From the NCBI GenBank assembly GCA_003517915.1, contig DOZQ01000107.1, positions 60,238 through 65,465 on the forward strand: DNA of 5,228 nt, given 5' to 3'. The notes under the pieces were generated by a model that saw only the letters and a list, made by a program, of their open reading frames with translations, was not told where the DNA came from and ran no database searches. Shown one piece after another: positions 1 through 5,228 of this stretch. A program made the translations under genes and the position numbers. The DNA comes from Oscillospiraceae bacterium (lineage in GTDB: Bacteria > Bacillota > Clostridia > Oscillospirales > Acutalibacteraceae). Numbering within the stretch: the stretch's first letter is position 1; the number at the start of each line of letters is the position of its first letter.

Positions 1-360
1 ATCATACGTTCCTTGATTCGGATTGAGGCGAATATAAAAGCTGTAATCCAGCGTCGCTATTTTGAAGCAGGTCATGGACGAGTGCGCCGCGCAAAAAGCC
101 AAATGGTTATCGCGGGAAGCAAAGGGCGGCTTATCGCCGTCGTCGCGCAGAGAATTGATAAGCTCATCAAATTTAACCTTAAAATCCGGACCCTTCAAAT
201 GCGGCTGGCTATCAAACCATGTCGTCCAGAATTCTTTACCGCTGCGCCCAAAATCAGCGCGTAAATACCCGATTGCGCCGCAGCGCTCGGCGGCTTCACC
301 GCTTAATCGAAAGCACAAGTGCAGTTCTTCCTTTTCAGCAACCAATAATTCATACGCCAT
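1..360 (-). CDS. Partial gene leaving the left edge; FWTTWFD-motif accessory protein, function unknown
   Basis: The frame runs without a stop from ATG 358-360 to base 1, giving 120 residues with the C-terminus missing. It begins MAYELLVAEKEELHLCFRLS. A marked block follows at residues 22-50 with ERCGAIGYLRADFG, then SGKEFWTTWFD. Further on are DNHLAFCAAH (84-93) and YSFYIRLNPNQGTYD at the edge. From memory, the GDFG/GKEFWTTWFD pattern recurs in polyvalent or accessory proteins of Clostridia conjugative elements; the family name is uncertain and no activity can be assigned. The binding site GAGGAGG (370-376) is 9 nt upstream, inside the preceding gene, and the two genes overlap by 11 nt (ATGGCGTATGA). 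An 120-codon open frame with a strong binding site and operon position makes it a real gene. Confidence 0.8.
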   Translation of the reverse strand, partial: MAYELLVAEKEELHLCFRLSGEAAERCGAIGYLRADFGRSGKEFWTTWFDSQPHLKGPDFKVKFDELINSLRDDGDKPPFASRDNHLAFCAAHSSMTCFKIATLDYSFYIRLNPNQGTYD

Positions 361-703
361 CGCCGGGTTCCTCCTCTGTTTGCAGCAGGGCGCGAACCTC
401 TTTTAATCGGTGATAAACGTCAACAGAGGTCGTTTCGTTCAATTTGCAATACGCCGTGAGAAGCTGCCATATAAGGCTCACCGCGTCTGTCTTGAAAAAG
501 CCGATATCCGCAAATTCCGTGCCGTCCACGCCGACGCGGAAGCGGACGTATTTTTCAATGTTGTCTATAAGGCGCTGTGCGATTTTTGCCGTTTCTGAAA
601 ATTTTCCGGTCATCACGGCATTGCCATTTAACGCCGACATCAGTTCGTTGTACCAATCGTACTCCAAACTGAGCATAATTTCGGGTCTGTTATTCCTTGA
701 CAT
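350..703 (-). CDS. 117-residue hypothetical protein, mostly helical
   Basis: I do not recognise this family. The predicted layout is a helix at about residues 10-27 (MLSLEYDWYNELMSALNG), a second at 34-54 (KFSETAKIAQRLIDNIEKYV), a short beta region at 53-70 (VRFRVGVDGTEFADIGFF), a third helix at 72-89 and a fourth at 92-111, ending in an acidic tail (EEEPGD). There is no signal peptide, membrane helix or catalytic motif. ATG 703 is chosen because AGGAG (714-718) lies 10 nt upstream; an in-frame ATG at 724 would put that site inside the gene. It overlaps the four-cysteine gene by 14 nt and the following gene by 11 nt, so it is a mid-operon, coupled gene. A cytoplasmic accessory protein is likely. 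Confidence 0.8.
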   Translation of the reverse strand: MSRNNRPEIMLSLEYDWYNELMSALNGNAVMTGKFSETAKIAQRLIDNIEKYVRFRVGVDGTEFADIGFFKTDAVSLIWQLLTAYCKLNETTSVDVYHRLKEVRALLQTEEEPGDGV

Positions 704-857
704 GGTTATAAATCTCCTTTGCATTTTTCTTGTCGTTCATTTCATCAATAATTTTGCGCATACAAAAACCGCAAAATCCTGTTTCGCGGTTACGGTAAGG
801 GCAGTCGGCGCAATGGTAAACGCGCCCGTCCGATAAACGGATAATTCGATTGTTCAT
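690..857 (-). CDS. 55-residue four-cysteine (zinc-ribbon-like) protein
   Basis: A short gene starting MNNRIIRLSDGRVYHCADC. It carries two CxxC pairs, C16-A-D-C19 and C29-G-F-C32, separated by nine residues, which suits a small zinc ribbon or rubredoxin-like knuckle. The C-terminal half (from about residue 33) is a charged helix with KIIDEMNDKKNAKEIYNHV. The ribosome binding site GAGGTGA (864-870) stands 6 nt before the ATG and contains the upstream gene's TGA stop, a classic coupling layout. Its 3' end overlaps the next gene by 14 nt and carries that gene's AGGAG. Zinc binding is inference from the cysteine spacing. The role may be nucleic-acid or protein binding; I do not recognise a named family. 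Confidence 0.78.
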   Translation of the reverse strand: MNNRIIRLSDGRVYHCADCPYRNRETGFCGFCMRKIIDEMNDKKNAKEIYNHVKE

Positions 858-863
858 GCGCCG

Positions 864-870
864 TCACCTC
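864..870 (-). promoter_or_regulatory. Ribosome binding site fused to the upstream stop codon
   Basis: GAGGTGA serves as the binding site of the four-cysteine protein (6 nt to its ATG), and its last three bases are the TGA of the 283-residue gene. Terminating ribosomes would therefore be delivered straight to the next start. Confidence 0.75.
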
Positions 871-1715
871 GCCCCGTCGCTGCGCTTTTTCGCATCAAGG
901 CGTTTTTGTTCTTCTCCGGCGCGCTTGTGCAGGTCGGAAGTCGCTGTTTCACGGTCAGAGAAATAATGCCCCCAATCGAAATTGCCACGGCTTTGTTTAT
1001 AACCCTGCCATGTGCCGTAAGGTTGGGCGGCTTTTTCGCAGTAGCCCAAAGCAAATACCTTTTGCCCCGCTTCAATGCGGTCAATGATTTCATAATTACC
1101 CGCAAATTCTTTTTCTTCGGTTGGCTTGCCGCGCTCAGCCTGCACCCGCGCAAGACCTTCCTTTGCCCAATCGGGTATCGCTTCGGGGCGCACCACGCCA
1201 AGCACATCATGCCGTTCAAAGCGGGTATGCTTGCCGTCGTTCAGGTGGTAGCAATAGACCGCGTGCCCATTCGGATTCGCCCGTGAACCGTTGCCGCCGT
1301 CCACCAAAACAAGCTGGCAATCTCCGCGCCGATATTCAGGAGAGAACACATCGGCGCGAATAGCGACAACCTCGCCGTCAATGCCTTCGCCGTAGTCGTG
1401 GGGATAGCAATGTTCAGAGGTAAATAGGTCGGCCGGAAGATTCAAGGCGTCGCGCTCGGCCTGTACCGCTGCCGCTTCCTTGCCGATACGATCGGTAAAC
1501 TCCTGCAACGCTTCAAGATAATCGTCACTGCCTACGCCCTGCGAATATTCGCAAAGAATACCGTTTTCGGTGTACTGGCACACAAGATAAAACATATTTT
1601 GTTTCGCGCTCATATCCTCGGCAAGCAGGATTTCCTTTCCGTTTATACGGAATGCCTGCTTGACCTCATACCCGGTATCGCTTATCATGCGTTTTTCGTT
1701 TTGCTCACTCATCAT
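864..1715 (-). CDS. Multi-module accessory protein of mobile-element type, function unknown
   Basis: A 283-residue soluble protein without signal peptide or membrane helix. Three blocks can be seen. Residues 13-80 (GYEVKQAFRINGKEILLAED, then SDDYLEALQEFTDRI) are alpha/beta. Residues 100-187 hold CYPHDY, EVVAIRADVFSPEYR, a glycine-rich VDGGNGSRANPNG, a Y-C-Y-H-L segment, then RFERHDVLGVVRPEAIPDWAK. Residues 206-270 hold NYEIIDRIEAGQKVFALGY and FDWGHYFSD. From memory these blocks resemble conserved non-catalytic segments of large polyvalent proteins in Clostridia conjugative elements, here as a stand-alone protein; I cannot name the Pfam family. No catalytic motif is evident. The binding site GAGGG (1720-1724) lies 4 nt from ATG 1715 and 7 nt from ATG 1712, so the second Met may be the true start. 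The stop is part of the next gene's ribosome binding site. Confidence 0.82.
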   Translation of the reverse strand: MMSEQNEKRMISDTGYEVKQAFRINGKEILLAEDMSAKQNMFYLVCQYTENGILCEYSQGVGSDDYLEALQEFTDRIGKEAAAVQAERDALNLPADLFTSEHCYPHDYGEGIDGEVVAIRADVFSPEYRRGDCQLVLVDGGNGSRANPNGHAVYCYHLNDGKHTRFERHDVLGVVRPEAIPDWAKEGLARVQAERGKPTEEKEFAGNYEIIDRIEAGQKVFALGYCEKAAQPYGTWQGYKQSRGNFDWGHYFSDRETATSDLHKRAGEEQKRLDAKKRSDGAR

Positions 1716-1722
1716 AAAGCCC

Positions 1723-1989
1723 TCACTTTATTACATATTTGTTGGCGGCTCTGCCGCCGTCGCTGTGATACTGCGGAACCACGCTAATGTAACCCTCGTC
1801 GCGGAGCCTCCGCAAATTGCGGCTGACCGTGCCTTTGGAAAGCCCGGTGGCGTCGCTGATCCGGCGCTGCGGGATAATGACCGCACCGTTTGTGTCGGTA
1901 ATATCCATCAGGATAAGGTACAGCAGTCTGCCGGAAACGGAGGTGTCCAATGTCCGCAAATGTTGATATTTCGTCATGTTATTCATCAT
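1723..1989 (-). CDS. Small winged helix-turn-helix DNA-binding protein
   Basis: This 88-residue protein is almost entirely one winged-helix domain. Residues 18-31 form a first helix (SGRLLYLILMDI). Residues 40-50 (PQRRISDATGL) and 51-66 (SKGTVSRNLRRLRDEG) form the helix-turn-helix, the second being the likely recognition helix. YISVVPQYHSDGGRAANKYVIK-type strands from 67 to 88 form the wing. It fits small MarR/GntR-like or replication-initiator-type winged helices; the exact family is uncertain. ATG 1989 is preferred because GGAAGGGA (1995-2002) stands 5 nt upstream; TTG 1992 is only 2 nt from that site. ATG 1986 is also possible. The gene is first after the hairpin and ends 7 nt before the next start, so it probably leads an operon and may regulate it. 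No ligand-binding domain is present. Confidence 0.85.
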   Translation of the reverse strand: MMNNMTKYQHLRTLDTSVSGRLLYLILMDITDTNGAVIIPQRRISDATGLSKGTVSRNLRRLRDEGYISVVPQYHSDGGRAANKYVIK

Positions 1990-2021
1990 CAAAGTCCCTT
2001 CCGTTTTATTTTGAATATGTT

Positions 2022-2052
2022 AAAGGGCGGTTCTCCCGGAAGAAAACCGCTC
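2022..2052 (-). terminator. Hairpin between the surface protein pair and the regulator operon
   Basis: On the minus strand GCGGTTTTC (2042-2050) pairs with GAGAACCGC (2027-2035) around a six-base loop, giving nine pairs including one G-U. It is followed by CCTTTAACA, so the T run is weak. It sits 13 nt after the membrane peptide stop and about 38 nt before the next start. It is most likely a leaky intrinsic terminator, an attenuator or an RNA-processing/stability element that sets expression of the genes after it. Confidence 0.55.
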
Positions 2053-2063
2053 TCGTTTAAATA

Positions 2064-2156
2064 TTATTTCTTATTCTTTTTTCGGATGTGCAGCCATATC
2101 GCCGCGCCCACGATAAATGCGACAAGGATAATCGCCATAATGGTTTTAGGCTCCAT
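2064..2156 (-). CDS. 30-residue single-helix membrane peptide coupled to the surface protein gene
   Basis: The peptide starts MEPKTIMAIILVAFIVGA, continues with one hydrophobic helix (about residues 6-23) and ends with a strongly basic tail, HIRKKNKK. An inner-membrane peptide with a cytoplasmic C-terminus is predicted from the charge pattern. Its ATG (2154-2156) lies inside the last codons of the surface protein gene, giving an 11-nt overlap in another frame. A good ribosome binding site, AAGGGAG at 2163-2169, stands 6 nt upstream of the ATG. Overlap plus binding site supports real, coupled translation. I do not recognise a family. It might assist export or anchoring of its neighbour, or belong to the conjugation membrane complex; neither is shown. 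A chance ORF is possible but less likely given the start context and the hydrophobic/basic pattern. Confidence 0.72.
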   Translation of the reverse strand: MEPKTIMAIILVAFIVGAAIWLHIRKKNKK

Positions 2157-2280
2157 GATTTTCTCCCTTCTTCATTTTTCTGCGCATGCCGTAAATCCCA
2201 AGCCCGGTCAGCGCGGCGACTGAAACGCCTGCAACGGCAACCCACAGCCAGATATTGCTGTCATCACCCGTTTTCGGGTT
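2146..2280 (-). other. Cell-wall sorting signal (NPKTG, membrane helix, basic tail)
   Basis: NPKTG is encoded at 2266-2280, followed by a short acidic linker (DDSN), an uninterrupted hydrophobic stretch of about 22 residues starting at IWLWVAVAG, and the tail MRRKMKKGENHGA. This is the standard three-part sortase substrate layout. The first motif residue is Asn, not the common Leu of LPxTG. Variants of the form [SNP]PxTG are known for some clostridial sortases, so the enzyme may not be the housekeeping class A type. The sorting role is firm; the sortase class is inference. Confidence 0.9.
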
Positions 2281-5228
2281 GCCGGACGGCGGGATTTTCT
2301 CATTAGTGGCCGCAAGCTCTATCGTTGCGCCGTTTTCGGTGATGTCAAAGGAAAACTTCACCTTGCCGAGCTTGTATCCCTCCGGCGCTTTGGTTTCCGT
2401 CAGCTTATAGCCGAACCCATAAGGTAAATCCGGGATGAAAATCTCGCCGTTTTGGTCGGTAGTATAAATACCGAGCAGATTGCCGTCCGGGTCGTAAAGC
2501 TCAAACACGGCTCCGGCCAGCTTCGCTCCTGTGGCCTTGTCGGTCTTAATCAGCTTTACGTTGCCGCGAATCAGCTTGTTGTCAATCTGCAATTCCGTAA
2601 CCTTTTCATGGGCGACAACGGCAGACTGTTCCGCCGACAGCACATAGCCAACTGTCAGATCGGAGGCGAGTTCCTGCACCTTATAGTCCCCGGCCAACAG
2701 GCTCTCAATATAGATGCAGCCGTCCTCATCGGTTTCAAATTCGCCGGAATAGTCCGCGCCCGTCAGAGTCTTACCTGTAACCGTGAATTTCACGCCCTTA
2801 ATCGGCGTAGATTTTCCCTCGAACGTCTTGATTATCTTGAGATCGCCGCGCATGAGCGTGTTGTGGATGGTCATCTCGGCAATCTGATCCGGCGCAACCG
2901 TGATGGTCTGTTCATCGGACAAAACATAGCCTGCGGTTAAATCGCTCTCCAGTTCTTTGACGGTGTAATTGCCGATAAGCAGGTTTTCAAGCAGAATCTC
3001 GCCGTTTTCGTCCGTGACGGCGTTGATTTCAACCACCGTACCAACGGCGGTCTGCCCGATAATCGTAAACGGCACTCCGGCAATCGGCGTTTCCTTGCCC
3101 TCGAATGTTTTAATCACCTTGAGGCTCCCGCGCTGGAGCTTGTTTTCAATCGGCTTACCCTCATTTATTGCGATCTCCACGATAGCCGTATCCTGTCCGG
3201 TGTACTCAAAGGTAAAATCATACTGCGTATCGTCGATGGCGTACCCGGCTCCGGTCTGAAGCTCCTGCACATAGTAGACCGAAATCGGTAAATCCGTTTG
3301 AATGGTCGCTTTGCCGTCCTCGTCGAACGTGATATATTCCAAAAGTGCGTCCTTCTGGATGGCAACTGTACCGTCCGCCGTTAGAATATCCTCCCGCGCA
3401 AAGAGGCCGAACAGGATTTCAGCGTAGGGGTTAAAGTCCTCGGCGGCGTTTTCGGGGATTTCGCAAACCTTTTCAACCGTGACCGCAGCTTTCTGCCGTT
3501 CGTTGTATACGCCGACCTGCGCGGTCACAATCGGGGTAAGCTGATCCTCATATACAAGCGAAAAATCATGCTTGTCTGTATTCAGTACCATACCGGGAAT
3601 GGTCTGTCGCTCAACCGCGTAATAGTCCCCCAGATAAAGCAGTTCCGATTCTGCCGTACCGTCTGCGCCTGTGGTGACGGTATCAACCACATTCCCGGCT
3701 GCTGCCCGAACCGTCCCGTCCGGCGTGACAATATCCGTTCGGGCGATAATGTCAAACACCGTTCCGGGCAGGGAACGCACCTTATACTTGGGCACATACC
3801 GAATATGACTCTTACCCACGATTTCATCTGCGCCCACAAGCATTTCGCCTGTTTTCTCAATCGTGACTTTGCCCATAGCAGGCTTGTTCGGCATTTTCAC
3901 TTCGAGATATTCCTGCGGGTTTTCGCTTGTGACCTTAAACGGAACAGGTTCATCGGAAAGCACATACCCGTAAGGACTTTGCTGTTCCCACAGTTCGTAG
4001 TTCCCAAAATGCAGGGGTTCGGGCATAACCAGCCAGCCCTCGGCGTTGGTCAGATAGCTGTCGATGACAATCGGCGTGGGATAGAGAATTTCCTGCGATA
4101 CCCATTCGCCCGTATCGGCATTCTTGATCTTAAACTCAACACCCGGCTGCGGGATGACCTTTCCGGTTTCCGCGTCCACCTTAACAACCTTGACCTTTCC
4201 GAAATACACGGTGTTCTCCACGTTAAAATAGTAGGTGTGGTCGTTGTCGGAGATAAAAACATCGAACGGGTCGCATATCTTATGCTCCGGCTCACCCTGT
4301 ACCTCTTTTACGACATAGGTTCCGAAAGGCAAATCCTTCGTGCAGGCATAGCCGTGTTCATCGGTCGTGAGCAAATCGCGCTCGCTCGGCTTGGCGTTTT
4401 CATAGCTGCCCGCCGATTTCAGATACACCTCAAACACAATGCCGTCAAGCGGCTTCTGCACCTGCGGATTCTCAGGGTCCACGGCAAGGTCGGGGTCATC
4501 GCTGTGCTTCACAAGCTGGATACGCCCCTTGATGACCGTGTTGCTCACCTCGGTGGAAACAAGGTTGATTTCCACCTCTTGCCCCGCGTAATCGATATTG
4601 ATGGGGTGCTCTTCCTCCGAAAGGGTATAGCCGCGCGGCGGCACAACCTCTTTCACGGTGTAACTGCCAAGTGGGATTTCCTTAGATGTGACTGAAGCGC
4701 TGTCACCGCAATACAGGCGTTCCACCTGTTTTCCGTTCGCGTCCAGCAAATCAAACACCGCGCCGGAAAGGGTTGCGTCGCCCTGTGCCGTCGCTCCCGT
4801 TTCCGTGTCCTGCTTGGTGATTTTCACTTGCCCTGTTTGCGGACGCTCCGGCACGGTGATTTCGGGGCAATACACAATCGCTGCTGTTCCCTGTGCGCCG
4901 GATAGGGTGCGGGAGTAGATATTGCGGTCAATTACAAATCCCCACGGGGCTTTGGATTCAAAAACGGTGTATTCCCCCAGAGGCAGGGGCTTGGACTGAC
5001 CTTTTCCGTCTGCGTCTGTGACGATGGTGTCAGTCACATTGCCGTTCGCGTCTTTTACAGTAAACTCAGCGCCCTCAAGGGAATAGTCGCCCATGACGGG
5101 GTTGGGATTGGTCTTTTGAAGCGTGATGACGCCCAATTTCCTGACGTTCTCAAAGTTTACGGTGGCGGTCTGCCCGCCTTTGATCTCCACGTCAACCGGG
5201 TTTGGAGTCGGCTTCACAAACTCATCGC
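2146..5228 (-). CDS. Large Cna_B/SpaA-like wall-anchored surface protein, N-terminus outside window
   Basis: The reading frame is open through the right edge, so the true start lies outside; 1026 residues plus a partial codon are visible. The GTG at 5217 is not a credible start, because codons for D-E-F precede it and it falls inside a domain end. Counting from that codon as residue 1, Cna_B-like domains span about 28-127, 128-229, 230-338, 339-447, 448-575, 576-695, 696-789, 790-883 and 884-975. Residues 1-27 end a tenth domain. Each domain has the strand-1 Lys, the Glu in a YxVxE motif often followed by PxGY, and a C-terminal Asn (e.g. K135/E190/N226, K891/E941/N972), the known triad for spontaneous isopeptide bonds. 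The end carries NPKTG (980-984), a hydrophobic helix (about 988-1010) and a basic tail, so a sortase should anchor it to peptidoglycan. In Bacillota such proteins are adhesins or pilin-like stalks. The ligand is unknown. No sortase gene or clear pilin motif is visible. Confidence 0.93.
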   Translation of the reverse strand, partial: DEFVKPTPNPVDVEIKGGQTATVNFENVRKLGVITLQKTNPNPVMGDYSLEGAEFTVKDANGNVTDTIVTDADGKGQSKPLPLGEYTVFESKAPWGFVIDRNIYSRTLSGAQGTAAIVYCPEITVPERPQTGQVKITKQDTETGATAQGDATLSGAVFDLLDANGKQVERLYCGDSASVTSKEIPLGSYTVKEVVPPRGYTLSEEEHPINIDYAGQEVEINLVSTEVSNTVIKGRIQLVKHSDDPDLAVDPENPQVQKPLDGIVFEVYLKSAGSYENAKPSERDLLTTDEHGYACTKDLPFGTYVVKEVQGEPEHKICDPFDVFISDNDHTYYFNVENTVYFGKVKVVKVDAETGKVIPQPGVEFKIKNADTGEWVSQEILYPTPIVIDSYLTNAEGWLVMPEPLHFGNYELWEQQSPYGYVLSDEPVPFKVTSENPQEYLEVKMPNKPAMGKVTIEKTGEMLVGADEIVGKSHIRYVPKYKVRSLPGTVFDIIARTDIVTPDGTVRAAAGNVVDTVTTGADGTAESELLYLGDYYAVERQTIPGMVLNTDKHDFSLVYEDQLTPIVTAQVGVYNERQKAAVTVEKVCEIPENAAEDFNPYAEILFGLFAREDILTADGTVAIQKDALLEYITFDEDGKATIQTDLPISVYYVQELQTGAGYAIDDTQYDFTFEYTGQDTAIVEIAINEGKPIENKLQRGSLKVIKTFEGKETPIAGVPFTIIGQTAVGTVVEINAVTDENGEILLENLLIGNYTVKELESDLTAGYVLSDEQTITVAPDQIAEMTIHNTLMRGDLKIIKTFEGKSTPIKGVKFTVTGKTLTGADYSGEFETDEDGCIYIESLLAGDYKVQELASDLTVGYVLSAEQSAVVAHEKVTELQIDNKLIRGNVKLIKTDKATGAKLAGAVFELYDPDGNLLGIYTTDQNGEIFIPDLPYGFGYKLTETKAPEGYKLGKVKFSFDITENGATIELAATNEKIPPSGNPKTGDDSNIWLWVAVAGVSVAALTGLGIYGMRRKMKKGENHGA
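2163..2169 (-). promoter_or_regulatory. Ribosome binding site of the 30-residue membrane peptide
   Basis: AAGGGAG lies 6 nt upstream of ATG 2156, within the basic-tail codons of the surface protein. It is the main evidence that the short overlapping frame is translated. Confidence 0.7.
2293..5136 (-). repeat. Tandem array of nine Cna_B-like domain units
   Basis: Nine diverged coding units lie head to tail at 4837-5136, 4531-4836, 4204-4530, 3877-4203, 3493-3876, 3133-3492, 2851-3132, 2569-2850 and 2293-2568. Each begins with a [KRTFM]G-x-[VIL]-x-[VIL]-x-K type strand and ends five residues after an Asn. Unit lengths run from 92 to 128 residues. Boundaries were set by eye from the recurring strand-1 Lys and terminal Asn, so they may be off by a few residues. 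The array is protein-level repetition; apart from the closest pair, DNA similarity looks low. Confidence 0.85.
2569..3132 (-). repeat. Closest domain pair: two 94-residue units in direct repeat
   Basis: The units at 2851-3132 and 2569-2850 are both exactly 94 codons (282 bp). They share the opening RG-x-L-K-[VI]-I-K-T-F-E-G-K, the block ESDL/ASDL followed by T-x-GYVLS-x-EQ, and the same Lys/Glu/Asn spacing (K703/E755/N786 and K797/E849/N880). Many third codon positions differ even where the residues are identical, so the duplication is not fresh. It is the most similar pair of neighbours in the array. Confidence 0.85.

Noticed and set aside
701..724. ATG 724 as the start of the 117-residue protein
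   Set aside because: The AGGAG at 714-718 would lie inside the gene; it fits ATG 703 instead.
444..836. 130-residue plus-strand open frame
   Set aside because: It is the antisense shadow of the 117-residue and four-cysteine genes, which have binding sites and operon continuity on the minus strand.
1990..1992. TTG 1992 as the start of the winged-helix protein
   Set aside because: It is only 2 nt from the GGAAGGGA site, while ATG 1989 is 5 nt away and a better start codon.
1990..2030. Sigma-A promoter in the gap before the winged-helix gene
   Set aside because: The stretch is A/T-rich with CATATT- and AAAATA-like hexamers, but none has a matching -35 at the right spacing.
1660..2223. 187-residue plus-strand open frame
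   Set aside because: It is antisense to the winged-helix gene, the hairpin and the membrane peptide, all of which have better start contexts. It shows no domain pattern.
3780..3798. YVPK in a Cna_B domain as a pilin-polymerising motif
   Set aside because: The usual YPK-type context is absent and the Lys lies in a domain insertion, so I do not claim the protein polymerises into a pilus.
3568..4695. 375-residue plus-strand open frame
   Set aside because: It lies fully antisense to the Cna_B array, has no recognisable domain, and its composition is what the reverse complement of the repeat gene yields.
5215..5217. GTG as the start codon of the large surface protein
   Set aside because: The frame stays open upstream (D-E-F codons to the window edge), residues 1-27 are the end of a Cna_B domain with its terminal Asn (N24), and there is no signal peptide.

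Overview
The window looks like part of an integrative conjugative element (or related plasmid) of a gut-type Bacillota, probably class Clostridia. Three things point there: a wall-anchored Cna_B/SpaA-like surface protein with a sortase signal, strong AGGAGG-type ribosome binding sites, and a tight run of small accessory genes whose proteins resemble pieces of the large polyvalent proteins of Tn1549/CTn-like elements. The element assignment is inference: no integrase, relaxase, VirB4 or sortase gene lies in the window.

Every gene I can support is on the minus strand, so the transcription order runs from high to low coordinates. (1) From the right edge to 2146 lies a very large surface protein without its N-terminus. 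It has nine complete Cna_B-like domains and the end of a tenth, then an NPKTG sorting motif, a membrane helix and a basic tail. (2) Its last codons overlap a 30-residue single-helix membrane peptide (2064-2156), which has its own ribosome binding site. (3) A 9-bp stem hairpin at 2027-2050 separates this pair from the next group. (4) The next group is five closely packed genes: a winged-helix DNA-binding protein (1723-1989), a 283-residue multi-module accessory protein (864-1715), a 55-residue four-cysteine protein (690-857), a 117-residue unknown (350-703), and an open gene leaving the left edge (1-360). Gaps are 6 to 7 nt, or the genes overlap by 11 to 14 nt, so they look like one translationally coupled operon.

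How the parts may work together (inference): the surface protein would form a rigid stalk, stiffened by intramolecular isopeptide bonds, on the donor cell wall, useful for contact or adhesion during transfer. The coupled membrane peptide would be made in proportion to it. The winged-helix protein, placed just after the hairpin, is a candidate local regulator. The remaining small genes are accessory functions of unknown role. There is no stretch above 300 bases without a gene; the only notable intergenic gap is 1990-2063. I see no tRNA, rRNA, CRISPR array or insertion sequence.
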